From contig DFBX01000023.1 of NCBI GenBank assembly GCA_002366795.1, positions 1-51,840 on the forward strand: 51,840 nucleotides of DNA, read 5' to 3'. Every line of letters begins with the position of its first letter. Position 1 is the first letter of the stretch. Position numbers and translations under genes: made by a program. Positions 25,680 through 34,529 of this stretch are shown in pieces. The notes under the pieces are model-generated. The model did not search any database and was not told the DNA's origin. It was given only the letters and a program-made list of their open reading frames with translations. This DNA comes from Rhodobacteraceae bacterium UBA3069. GTDB lineage: Bacteria > Pseudomonadota > Alphaproteobacteria > Rhodobacterales > Rhodobacteraceae.

Positions 25680-28307
25680 TTGTCCACATATACTCTTCAA
25701 GGCATCAAAGTTACCTGGAGCGAGACCCAGAACGATACGCCGCTCTCGGCAAGCGCCACGACGCTTAGCATCGTTGCGCCTGATACGACCACCGGCTTTA
25801 CCTATGAAATCATCTATTATGATGACTACACCTATGAGGCTGGCGACTTCCGCGACGTGGATGTTTCAGCGAATATCTACGGGTTCGAACTGGGCGGCAC
25901 CTATTACCCGGAAACCGATGATGCAGGTACTTTCGACACCGCGATTGGCCGTATTTCCTGGAGCGGAAACACCACTTATGTGATGACTTTCTTCGAACCG
26001 GATTCGAACACGGACTACATGTTTGTGATCGGCGGCGTCGCGTTGCCCGAGATGACAACCCTGACCGAATTCCAGAATTTCATGACCACCATCAATTTCA
26101 ATGCCACTGGCGGTGTGACGTCGGGTGCATACGGACCGGGCAGCTTTATCAGCTTTGCGGCCATGCCTGACGTGGTTATCACCGAAACCCTCGTGCCGTC
26201 CCAGAATATCGTCGGCACGCTTGGAAATGACGTTCTGAGCGGCGGAGACGGCGACGACACAATCAACCCGCTGTCCAACTACCAGGGCGAGGACCGTGTT
26301 GACGGCGGTGGCGGCAGCGACAGCATCATCCTGTCCGATACCACGCTGGATAGCTGGGTCGTGCTGGCCTACAACGATTTCGATGGCGTGACCTTCAATA
26401 TCGACGGGTTCGCCAATACCGCCAGCGTCGATAAGGGCAATGGCGATGTGGATACGATCACCGATATCAACACGCCCCTAAACTGGGACAGCTACGGCTT
26501 TGGCCTCTACGGTTCGTCCGGCGATGACACCTTCAACCTTAGCATTGCCGACGGGCAATGGCTGGACCTGCGCGGCGGCGGCGGCAGCAACACCTATAAC
26601 CTTGATATCGAAGGGTTGGTGCGCGTCTCTTATCATTGGGATGGGGCCAGCGCCCCGTCTACCGGCATCGTTGCCGATCTGGGTGCGGGCACCGTTTCCA
26701 ACAACGGTTACGGCAGCTCCGATACGTTCAACGTGACCGACAGCGGCGGGCACCTGCAACTGCGCGGTACCAACTTCGGTGACGACATCACCGGGTCGAG
26801 CATGGGCGAGGATTACATCCTGCGCGGTGGCAACGACTCGCTTGACGGTGGCGCGGGCTTTGACGAAGTGCGCTATGACCGGTCGGGTTATGACACGGGC
26901 GTGACCGTCGATCTGGCGGGCGGCAACGCGTCGGGCACATGGAATGGCGCGGCTTTCTACGACACCTTGTCGAACATCGAAGCGGTGCGCGGTTCAAGCT
27001 TCGACGACGTGATCACCGGCAACGATCAGGACAACCTGCTGCGCGGACGAGACGGCGCTGACACGCTGATCTCGAACGAGGGCAACGATACCCTGATGGG
27101 CGAAGACGGTGACGACACCTACGAGGTTAATGGCGCCGGCACCGGCACCGTTCAGATCGACGATCACCTTGGCATGGACAGGCTGATCTTGATCGGCCCG
27201 GACGATGGCGAGTTGCAGGGCGAGATCACTTATGATCTCTTCAGCGGGGTTTATTCGTTCGAATTCTTCGGTGGCCGCACTGTCGAACTGACCGAAGGTA
27301 CCTATGGCTACAGCTCGGTGCAGGACGTGACCATGACCGACGAAAGCGACACGTTCTCGGCGGATTTCGTACTGGTCAACGATGATTTCTCTGCAACGCA
27401 ATCGAACTACCTGCTGGCCGGGTCGGCAAACGCGGATTACTTCCAGATGGGCAACTTTGCCGATCAGGGCGACGCGCTTGTCTTCCTTGGGGATGGCGGT
27501 GACTTCATCGAAATCGGTGATGGCTATGGTTCGACCGTGGATGCCGGGGCCGACAACGACACGGTCGTGGGTGGTGATGGCGACGATTACATCCTTGGCC
27601 GTGACGGCGATGACAGCCTGTACGGCAGCGAAGGCAACGACTTCATCGACGGTGGCGCGGGCGGTGACTTTATTGATGGCGGCGCTGGCTTTGACACCGT
27701 CAGCTATGAATCGGCCACGCGCTCGGTCCGTGTGGACCTGCAGAATTCGGCATTCATGTACAACGACGCCGTCGGCGACAGCTTCGCCAACGTCGAGGCA
27801 TACCAGACCGGCGGCACCATCGACCAGCTGCGCGGCGATACGAACGCCAATATTTTCTACACCGGTGGTCTGTCCGATCGCCTGTATGGCCGTGCGGGCG
27901 ATGACTACCTGTTCGGTGAAACAGGTGCGGACGCCTTCTATGGCGGCACCGGTTCGGATGTCATGACCGGTGGTGACGATGCGGGCCGCCGCGATCGTTA
28001 CATCTATTTCAACATCGTTGAATCCGGTGTCGGTGCGGGCAACCGTGACATCATCACCGACTTCGTCTCGGGCGAGGACCGGATCGAGATCAGGCGTTTT
28101 GATGCGAACGCCATCCTTGGCGGACCGAAAGCAGCGTTCAATTTCGTCGGCGATGCGGGCCTGTCCGGCATTGCTGGCGAATTGACCTATGTCCACCAGG
28201 GCGGCAGCACGATCGTTCAGGCGGATGTCACCGGCGACGGTGTGGCCGATTTCGAAATCGAGCTGCTAGGCACCATGGATCTGATCGTTACCGATTTCTA
28301 CATCTGA
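25680..28307 (+). CDS. RTX protein, TTG start, novel N-terminal domain
   Basis: An 875-residue, very acidic type I substrate. The start codon is TTG, supported by a strong CCCGGAGG ribosome site 5 nt upstream and by alignment of the first residues (STYTLQGI) with TTYTFEAI of the next gene. Residues 1 to about 165 form an aromatic-rich domain of unknown function shared with the next gene (VIGGVALPEMTTLTEFQNFMTTINF). Then come several RTX groups separated by beta-rich spacers (about 180-220, 360-480, 590-680) and the shared C-terminal secretion module (about 665-875). No catalytic motif was found. An adhesin or surface-layer role is plausible but unproven. Confidence 0.82.
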   Translation: MSTYTLQGIKVTWSETQNDTPLSASATTLSIVAPDTTTGFTYEIIYYDDYTYEAGDFRDVDVSANIYGFELGGTYYPETDDAGTFDTAIGRISWSGNTTYVMTFFEPDSNTDYMFVIGGVALPEMTTLTEFQNFMTTINFNATGGVTSGAYGPGSFISFAAMPDVVITETLVPSQNIVGTLGNDVLSGGDGDDTINPLSNYQGEDRVDGGGGSDSIILSDTTLDSWVVLAYNDFDGVTFNIDGFANTASVDKGNGDVDTITDINTPLNWDSYGFGLYGSSGDDTFNLSIADGQWLDLRGGGGSNTYNLDIEGLVRVSYHWDGASAPSTGIVADLGAGTVSNNGYGSSDTFNVTDSGGHLQLRGTNFGDDITGSSMGEDYILRGGNDSLDGGAGFDEVRYDRSGYDTGVTVDLAGGNASGTWNGAAFYDTLSNIEAVRGSSFDDVITGNDQDNLLRGRDGADTLISNEGNDTLMGEDGDDTYEVNGAGTGTVQIDDHLGMDRLILIGPDDGELQGEITYDLFSGVYSFEFFGGRTVELTEGTYGYSSVQDVTMTDESDTFSADFVLVNDDFSATQSNYLLAGSANADYFQMGNFADQGDALVFLGDGGDFIEIGDGYGSTVDAGADNDTVVGGDGDDYILGRDGDDSLYGSEGNDFIDGGAGGDFIDGGAGFDTVSYESATRSVRVDLQNSAFMYNDAVGDSFANVEAYQTGGTIDQLRGDTNANIFYTGGLSDRLYGRAGDDYLFGETGADAFYGGTGSDVMTGGDDAGRRDRYIYFNIVESGVGAGNRDIITDFVSGEDRIEIRRFDANAILGGPKAAFNFVGDAGLSGIAGELTYVHQGGSTIVQADVTGDGVADFEIELLGTMDLIVTDFYI

Positions 28308-28329
28308 TCAGGCCCGAAATCCGACTTGG

Positions 28330-28359
28330 AACGGGGCTGCCATCACGGCGGCCCCGTTT
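28330..28359 (+). terminator. Probable terminator after third RTX gene
   Basis: AACGGGGC-TGCC / GGCG-GCCCCGTT with an ATCAC loop and a TTT tail, 22 bp after the stop. The stem is strong but the T-run is short. Confidence 0.65.
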
Positions 28360-28520
28360 CGCGTTAGGGGCGAGCATTCGATGCCGAGCTGCTACGGTGA
28401 TTGGAAAACCGCGCTTTTCCCCGTGGTTGACCGGGGCGGAACCCACAAGTTGATTAGACAGAAAGCCTTGCGTCGATTATTCAAGATAGGACTTCTGCAC
28501 AATTTGAAAGAGTAAACATA

Positions 28521-30419
28521 ATGACAACTTACACATTTGAAGCGATCGCCCTGACCTCCGATTCCTTGGGTACGATGGTGGCGGCAGATACTGTCGATAT
28601 CGTCGTGGACGTGACGCCAAGCGCGCTTGGTGCGGGTTTCTACATCTTTACAGACCAGGACAACTACTACCCCGGCACCTATTCTTTCTTTTCGATGGAT
28701 GTCGTGCATCTTGTGATGGAAGGCACGATCAATTCGGTCACCGTAGACGGTGCCGCCGGGTTCGAATTGTTCGAAGGATATCAAGGCCAGTTCTATGACC
28801 TGACCTGGGCCTACGGCACGTCGGAGACGACCGTCTTGTATTACAATGACGCTTCGACCCTTACCGAGTATTTTATCGAAATCGAAGGCGGCGCCCTGCC
28901 GGATGTCACGTCGATCGCCACCGGTAATTCTTTCGTCAACGGGTTTAACTTCATCAGCGGCACGGTGCCCATCGGCTATGACCGGTATAATCTTCTCTCG
29001 TTCGAAGATCTGCCCGGGGTTGCGACATCCGGCCCCGATGGGCCCGTTGATTTCATCGGGACTGCGGATAACGATACCTATTACGGGACCGAATTTGGCG
29101 AACTGATCGAGGGGAGAGGCGGCAACGATTACCTGAGCGCGGGCGACGGCGATGACACGGTTTTGGGTGGTCTGGGCAATGACACCCTTATTGGCGGCCT
29201 TGGTGCAGACAGCCTGTCCGGCGAGGGGGGCGACGATTCAATCACCGCCGAACTGGGCGACTTTGTCGTGGATGGCGGCACAGGTCAGGATACGTTGAGC
29301 ATGTCTGACTACAATATTACCGGCTCAATCACTGCGGACATGGGCACCGGCGTGATTGATGTAAATGGCACCCTGTACTATGCCACCGGTTTCGAAGGGC
29401 TTGATCTGTTCCTGGACGGTAGCACAACCACGCTGGATCTGACCGCGACCGAAGGCGATAACGATATCCTCTATTTTTCGGGCGACAGCACCGTGAACGG
29501 TCTGGGCGGAAGCGATACAATCCTGTCGGGCAGTGGCGCGGACTCACTGATCGGCGGTTCGGGCGACGACAGTCTGGACAGCTGGTATGGTAATGACACA
29601 CTGGAAGGCGGCTCCGGGTTCGATACGCTGCGCGCGGGCGACGGCAATGATCATTTGGACGGTGGCATCGGCGACGACAGCCTGATGGGCGGTGTGGGGG
29701 ATGACACGCTGGACGGTGGCGAAGGCGACGATACGGTCGATGGCGGCGCGGATAACGATCTGGTCTATGGCTCTGCCGGGGCTGATTTGCTGGAAGGCGG
29801 CGCAGGGTATGACGTTCTCAGCTATGGCAATTCGGAAAGCCGGGTCATTCTCGACCTTAGCAACGACACGCTGAATTTCGGCGATGCCATAGGTGATGTC
29901 GCCACCGGGTTCGAGGAATTCCACGCTTCGCGCTTTGTTGACCAGTTGCGCGGCGATTCCGGCGACAATGTCTTTTTTGGCGGTGGCGTAACGGATCGGC
30001 TGTATGGCCGCACGGGCAACGACAGCCTGAACGGCGAAGCAGGAACCGATGCGATTTATGGCAACCTTGGCGCTGATGTGATGACCGGCGGCGATGACAC
30101 CGCACGCGACCGGTTCATCTATTTCCACATGAGCGAAAGCCGTGTCGGCGCTGGCAATCGTGACATCATCACCGATTTTGAATCCGGCGAAGACCGGATC
30201 GAGATTGGGCGTTTCGACGCGGATACGACGCAGGGCTTCAAGCAGCGGTTCACGTTTGTGGGCGATGCGGGCCTGTCCGGCGTGGCGGGCGAACTCGCCT
30301 ACAGGTTCGAAGACGGCAACACCATTGTCGAAGGCGATGTGAACGCCGACGGCTTGGCCGATTTCGAGATTGAGTTGACCGGCCTGATCGACCTGACGAT
30401 CACCGATTTCTATATCTAG
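28521..30419 (+). CDS. RTX protein, paralogue of preceding gene
   Basis: A 632-residue type I substrate with no signal peptide. Its N-terminal 170 residues belong to the same unknown domain as the preceding protein (TTYTFEAIAL; IEIEGGALPDVTS...FVNGFNFISG...LLSFEDLPGV). RTX nonapeptides follow from about 185 (GRGGNDYLSAGDGDDTVLGGLGNDTL), with a dense block at about 330-430, then the shared C-terminal module ending DFEIELTGLIDLTITDFYI. It is shorter than its neighbour mainly in the middle. A GAAAGAG ribosome site precedes the ATG. It is followed by a strong terminator and a decayed copy of the same C-terminus. Confidence 0.83.
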   Translation: MTTYTFEAIALTSDSLGTMVAADTVDIVVDVTPSALGAGFYIFTDQDNYYPGTYSFFSMDVVHLVMEGTINSVTVDGAAGFELFEGYQGQFYDLTWAYGTSETTVLYYNDASTLTEYFIEIEGGALPDVTSIATGNSFVNGFNFISGTVPIGYDRYNLLSFEDLPGVATSGPDGPVDFIGTADNDTYYGTEFGELIEGRGGNDYLSAGDGDDTVLGGLGNDTLIGGLGADSLSGEGGDDSITAELGDFVVDGGTGQDTLSMSDYNITGSITADMGTGVIDVNGTLYYATGFEGLDLFLDGSTTTLDLTATEGDNDILYFSGDSTVNGLGGSDTILSGSGADSLIGGSGDDSLDSWYGNDTLEGGSGFDTLRAGDGNDHLDGGIGDDSLMGGVGDDTLDGGEGDDTVDGGADNDLVYGSAGADLLEGGAGYDVLSYGNSESRVILDLSNDTLNFGDAIGDVATGFEEFHASRFVDQLRGDSGDNVFFGGGVTDRLYGRTGNDSLNGEAGTDAIYGNLGADVMTGGDDTARDRFIYFHMSESRVGAGNRDIITDFESGEDRIEIGRFDADTTQGFKQRFTFVGDAGLSGVAGELAYRFEDGNTIVEGDVNADGLADFEIELTGLIDLTITDFYI

Positions 30420-30449
30420 GGTATCGCGCAAGGATGGTTAGACCCATTG

Positions 30450-30483
30450 GCCCCAAGCGGTTCGCTCCGCTTGGGGCTTTTTT
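30450..30483 (+). terminator. Strong intrinsic terminator after RTX array
   Basis: GCCCCAAGCGG / CCGCTTGGGGC, a perfect 11-bp stem with a 6-nt TTCGCT loop and six T, 30 bp after the fourth RTX stop. Confidence 0.93.
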
Positions 30484-30487
30484 CCGC

Positions 30488-30553
30488 TTGGCTAATTTTG
30501 AAATCCAGTTGATCGGCGTCATGGACCTGACCGCAGATGATTTCCTGATCTGA
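30488..30553 (+). pseudogene. Decayed C-terminal tail of a fifth RTX gene
   Basis: Read in the plus frame ending at TGA 30551-30553, this stretch encodes LANFEIQLIGVMDLTADDFLI followed by stop. It aligns without gaps to the last 21 residues of the fourth RTX protein (LADFEIELTGLIDLTITDFYI; 13 of 21 identical by my count) and to the tails of the other three. There is no start codon, ribosome site or upstream coding sequence: homology stops within the T-run of the preceding terminator. It is therefore a remnant left by deletion or recombination between tandem RTX genes. Confidence 0.85.
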
Positions 30554-30606
30554 TCCATTTTTATCTGGTTGGGTGGGAAGTGCTGACCGGATGGATGCCG
30601 CGCCCT

Positions 30607-31278
30607 TCAATCTTCCAGCGTTTCGGCATGCATGTTCGCCTCGTGCGCTTCGATCGCTTCGATGATGTCGTCGTAAAAGGTCAATTTTCCGTTCTCCAGC
30701 ACCGCGCCCATATCGCAGTTGCGGCGCAGCATGTTTGTGCCGTGTGACACCAAGATCGCGCCGCTGTCCTTCATGCGGTGCTGGAACACTGCGTCGGATT
30801 TCTGTCGAAAGGCGGCGTCGCCCACGCTTGTAACCTCGTCCACCAGGTAGGTGTCGAACCGGATGCCCATGGATACGCCAAAGGCCAGCCGCGATTTCAT
30901 ACCCGAGGAATAGCTGCGGCAGGGCATGTTGAAATGCTTGCCCAACTCGGCGAAATCCTCGACGAAATCGACCAGCATATCGGTGTCCACGCCATAGACC
31001 CGTCCGATGAAGCGCACGTTTTGAAGTCCGGTCAGGTCGGGATGAAAACTGCCCGCGAAACCGACCGGCCAAGAGATCGTGCCATCCGATGTGATCTTGC
31101 CCGAGGTCGGATCCAGCGTGCCCGCGATCATCCGCAGCAAGGTGGATTTGCCCGCCCCGTTCCGCCCCAACAGGCCTACGGCCTTTCCCGTCGGGAAGAC
31201 CGCGTTGATGTTGTCTGCCACTACGTTGCGCTGCCCACGGGCGACGAAAACCTTGGTAACGTTCTTGAGCCTGATCAT
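30607..31278 (-). CDS. kpsT: Capsule-type ABC exporter ATPase (KpsT-like)
   Basis: A 223-residue nucleotide-binding subunit of a polysaccharide ABC-2 exporter. Walker A GRNGAGKS is at 38-45, the ABC signature is within SYSSGMKSRLAFG, Walker B is in TYLVDEVTSVGD, and the switch His is in LVSHGTNML. Short size and the YSSGM signature mark the KpsT/BexA/Wzt-short group, which lacks the C-terminal glycan-binding domain. It would energise export through the KpsM-like permease encoded divergently at 32774. It lies 7 bp downstream of the kpsE-like gene. Confidence 0.92.
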   Translation of the reverse strand: MIRLKNVTKVFVARGQRNVVADNINAVFPTGKAVGLLGRNGAGKSTLLRMIAGTLDPTSGKITSDGTISWPVGFAGSFHPDLTGLQNVRFIGRVYGVDTDMLVDFVEDFAELGKHFNMPCRSYSSGMKSRLAFGVSMGIRFDTYLVDEVTSVGDAAFRQKSDAVFQHRMKDSGAILVSHGTNMLRRNCDMGAVLENGKLTFYDDIIEAIEAHEANMHAETLED

Positions 31279-31285
31279 TGTGGCC

Positions 31286-32635
31286 TCAGCGCCTGTCGCG
31301 GATCGAATAGAAGACCAGCGTGACGATGGCCCATGTCAGGAAGGTGAAAAGCGCCGTCAGCGCCACCAGCAGGAACCGCCGCGGATATTGCGCGCTTTGC
31401 GCCAGCGTGGGTTTGACATAGGCGGCCAAGTAACGGCTTTGGCGCTGCGCCTCTGATTGGGCGGCGTCATATGCGGATAGGGCGGCGGTATAAGCTTGCT
31501 CGGAAAACTCGCGGTCAACGCTCAGGCGTTCGTATTCAGAGAAAAGCGTGGCGTAATCGCGCCCTCCATCATTGGTTCCGGTGCCCACGCCCAGCTTCTT
31601 GCGTTCTTCTTCGATCCGGTCGGTGATTACCTCGATCCGGCGCTGGGCCTGACTGATGCGCGGATCACTTTCGCGGGTGGTTTCCTGCAATAGGTCCAGC
31701 TCGATCAACGCTTCGGCCAGTTGGGCCTGAAGCGTGTTCAAAAGCCCCATCTGACCCTGAATATCTGCTGTCGGGTCCACGATCTGGGTGCGCTGCCGGT
31801 ATTCCGTGATCGCCTGACGCGCGGTTTTCAACCGTTCCACGGCGCGGTCCAGTTCGGACCGGGCATAGCGGGTGGCATCATCGCGCGCGATGGCGGAAAT
31901 CTCGTTGATCATGCGGCTGCTTTCCTCGAATACAGCCTTGGCCACGGTCTGGGCGTCGTCGGGGGTAAAGGCCAGCACGCGCAGTTCGATCAGGCCGGTG
32001 CCGCTGTCATAGTGGATCTTAACCATACGGTTCCAGTATGCCACCATGTCTTCGGTGTTGCCGCCGGGATCGAAGGCGAAATAGGGGTCGCCGTCGGGCT
32101 TGGAATAGATGGCGCGCAGATCCAGCCGCGCATCGACCATTTCCACCATTTCCTGCGACTGGATGTATTCGTACAGGATATCCGTGTCCGAGGTAGAGGA
32201 CCCCGAAAGGCTGGTGATCCCGCCCAGAATTTCGACCGGCGAATTGACCTCCTCCTTGCGGACGGAAAAGCCGACGGTGGAATGATACTGGTCGTGGGCG
32301 ATGCCAAACAGGTAAAGAGCCGCGCCAAGGGTCGGCACGCCGACCATCAAAAGCAACGAGATCAGCAAGATGGCATGCCGCCGCTTGCCACGGGTGCGCG
32401 TGGCGGTGGGTTTGATGGCAACATGACGCGCGGAATTCTGCGCGGGCTGCGGGCGTGCCGATTGCGCGGCGTTCGCTGCGGCTTGTTCTTCGGCCAGTTT
32501 CTGCTCGGCCTCCCTGCGGGCTTCGACGCGGGCCTGATGGATCGCCTTGCGCTTGGCCTCGTGCGCGGCCCGCGCGTCGTCATCCGCCAAGCCGGGCGCG
32601 TTCACAGCACCTTCTGCCTTGCCATTGTCCTGCAT
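31286..32635 (-). CDS. kpsE: Capsule export inner-membrane protein (KpsE-like)
   Basis: A 449-residue polysaccharide co-polymerase/export protein. An Ala/Lys/Arg-rich cytoplasmic N-terminus (1-85) is followed by one membrane span (about 87-110), a periplasmic part with a long coiled coil (about 240-400: RSELDRAVERLKTARQAITEYRQRTQIV ...), and a second span near the C-terminus (about 422-444). This is the KpsE/CtrB/BexC layout that links the inner-membrane ABC exporter to the Wza/KpsD-like outer-membrane ring. The charged N-terminal extension is longer than in KpsE. It forms an operon with kpsT. Confidence 0.87.
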   Translation of the reverse strand: MQDNGKAEGAVNAPGLADDDARAAHEAKRKAIHQARVEARREAEQKLAEEQAAANAAQSARPQPAQNSARHVAIKPTATRTRGKRRHAILLISLLLMVGVPTLGAALYLFGIAHDQYHSTVGFSVRKEEVNSPVEILGGITSLSGSSTSDTDILYEYIQSQEMVEMVDARLDLRAIYSKPDGDPYFAFDPGGNTEDMVAYWNRMVKIHYDSGTGLIELRVLAFTPDDAQTVAKAVFEESSRMINEISAIARDDATRYARSELDRAVERLKTARQAITEYRQRTQIVDPTADIQGQMGLLNTLQAQLAEALIELDLLQETTRESDPRISQAQRRIEVITDRIEEERKKLGVGTGTNDGGRDYATLFSEYERLSVDREFSEQAYTAALSAYDAAQSEAQRQSRYLAAYVKPTLAQSAQYPRRFLLVALTALFTFLTWAIVTLVFYSIRDRR

Positions 32636-32773
32636 TCGCCTGCGCCCCTTGCCCAGTTGCCGTGTCGCCTTATCCCGTATCCGGTCCGGCTGGCTTGTGC
32701 CATGCTTGATTAGCTGGCATCGTTCCTACATAACCCAGACTATCAAATCCAGCGACGACGGGGAATCCACCTT

Positions 32774-33571
32774 ATGGAGCCACTCAGGCCAGAGCCTTTG
32801 CGTGCGAGGCGCTTCAAATCCTTGCGGACCATCGTGGCCCTGATCCTGCGCGAAATGTCCTCGACCTATGGGAAGTCGCCGGGCGGGTATTTTTGGGCCG
32901 TGATGGAGCCGGTCGCCGCCGTGGCGATGCTGTCGCTGGCGTTCCAGTTGTTCTTCCGCTCGCCCTCGCTTGGTACGAACTTTCCGCTGTATTTCGCGAC
33001 CGGCTATCTGCCCTTTTCCATGTCGCTGGACATTTCCAACAAGGTCTCGCGGTCGATCACCTTTTCGCGCTCGCTTCTGGCCTATCCGGCGGTGCGTTAT
33101 TCGGATGCTCTGCTCGCGCGAATGATCCTGAGCCTGATGACGCATATCTCGATCGGGGCGATGGTGCTGACCGGGGTGCATTTGTATTTCGGGCTATCCT
33201 CGATCGTGGATCCGGTGGCGGTGATCATGGCCGTAGTAATGGCGACGGCGGTTGGCATGGGGATCGGCACGTTCAACTGCTATATGTTCAACGCCCTGCC
33301 CATGTGGGAAAGGGTCTGGCAGATCGTCACGCGGCCCCTGCTGCTGATTTCCGGTGTGATTTTCCTGTTCGACCAGATGCCGGTGATGGCGCGGGAAATC
33401 CTGTGGTATAATCCGCTGGTGCATGTGGTCGGAATGATGCGGCGCGGGTTTTACGTGACTTATGACGCGCCCTATATCTCTGTTGCTTTCGTGTTGGGCT
33501 TTGCCCTGTTGTTGCTGGCCTTCGGCATGATGCTTTTGCACCGGCACCACAAAGACCTGATTTACGGATAA
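32774..33571 (+). CDS. kpsM: Capsule ABC exporter permease (KpsM-like)
   Basis: A 265-residue ABC-2 permease with six hydrophobic spans and the family N-terminus (RTIVALILREMSSTYGKSPGGYFWAVMEPVAA). The late segment LLLISGVIFLFDQMPVMAREILWYNPLVHVVGMMRRGFY is typical of KpsM/BexB. It pairs with the ATPase encoded on the opposite strand; the 138-bp divergent region must drive both. A GT2 glycosyltransferase gene follows 34 bp downstream on the same strand. Confidence 0.92.
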   Translation: MEPLRPEPLRARRFKSLRTIVALILREMSSTYGKSPGGYFWAVMEPVAAVAMLSLAFQLFFRSPSLGTNFPLYFATGYLPFSMSLDISNKVSRSITFSRSLLAYPAVRYSDALLARMILSLMTHISIGAMVLTGVHLYFGLSSIVDPVAVIMAVVMATAVGMGIGTFNCYMFNALPMWERVWQIVTRPLLLISGVIFLFDQMPVMAREILWYNPLVHVVGMMRRGFYVTYDAPYISVAFVLGFALLLLAFGMMLLHRHHKDLIYG

Positions 33572-33605
33572 TGACCATGGGCAGCGCGATGTCAGAGGGG
33601 CGGGT

Positions 33606-34526
33606 ATGAACGACACCCATGTCTGCATCCTGTTGGCGACCTACAACGGGGCCGCCCACTTGGCCGAGCAGCTGGAATCGATCAAGGCGCAGTCCCATCA
33701 CGCATGGAGCCTGTGGGTCAGCGATGACGGGTCCACCGATGGCACGCGCGATCTGGTCCGGGCCTTCGCAAGCGAGGTGGATCAGCCGGTGCATTTGCTG
33801 GAAGGGCCGCGCGCAGGGTGCGCAGCGAACTTCCTGTCGTTAATGCGCCACCCCGATCTGCCCGAGGGGGCGTTCCTGGCGCTCTGCGACCAGGATGATG
33901 TGTGGTTCCATGGCCGGCTTAGCCGTGCATTGGATTTGCTGCGCCTTTCGCAGGGGCCCGCGCTATACGCCAGCCGAACCGAAATCGGGCAAGCACCGGA
34001 CGGGCCGCGCCGTCTGTCGCCGCAACATCACAAGGCACCCAGCCTTGCCAATGCGCTGATCCAGACCATTGCGGGTGGTAATACCATGGTGTTGACGGGA
34101 GAAGGCGCTGCGCTGGTCCGGAAAAGCCGCAGCCAGCACCCGCCAGCCTTTCATGATTGGTGGCTGTACCAGTTCATCATGGCTGCAGGCGGGCAGGTGA
34201 TCTATGACGATCAGCCTTCGCTTTTCTATCGCCAGCACGACGAGAACACGCTGGGGCGGAACCGGGGTTTTGCCGCCCGATATGCCCGTTTGGGCACCAT
34301 AATGGGCGGGCAATATCGTGGATGGGTCGATGCCAACCTGACCGCGCTAGAGGACGACATGGAGCTGTTCACCCCCGAGGCACGCAATGTGTTGGAGCGT
34401 TTCACCCGCCTGCGCAAGCAGGTCGGTCTAAGCCGCATGATGGAGTGGCGACGTCTGGGTCTGCACCGTCAGCGCAGGGCTGAAACCGCGCTGATGGCCA
34501 TGGCGGCCGCGATGGGGCGGGTCTGA
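33606..34526 (+). CDS. GT2 glycosyltransferase, RfbG-like
   Basis: A 306-residue family 2 glycosyltransferase: ILLATYNGAAHLAEQLESIKAQ, then VSDDGSTDGTRDLV (nucleotide-sugar Asp) and CDQDDVW as the DxD-type metal site at about 97. The AxDQDDxW form is common among rhamnosyltransferases of O-antigen and capsule loci, which suits the rfb genes nearby, but the donor is inferred. No membrane segments. It is translated after kpsM in a two-gene plus-strand unit and ends 3 bp before the convergent RgpF gene. Confidence 0.85.
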   Translation: MNDTHVCILLATYNGAAHLAEQLESIKAQSHHAWSLWVSDDGSTDGTRDLVRAFASEVDQPVHLLEGPRAGCAANFLSLMRHPDLPEGAFLALCDQDDVWFHGRLSRALDLLRLSQGPALYASRTEIGQAPDGPRRLSPQHHKAPSLANALIQTIAGGNTMVLTGEGAALVRKSRSQHPPAFHDWWLYQFIMAAGGQVIYDDQPSLFYRQHDENTLGRNRGFAARYARLGTIMGGQYRGWVDANLTALEDDMELFTPEARNVLERFTRLRKQVGLSRMMEWRRLGLHRQRRAETALMAMAAAMGRV

Positions 34527-34529
34527 TCC

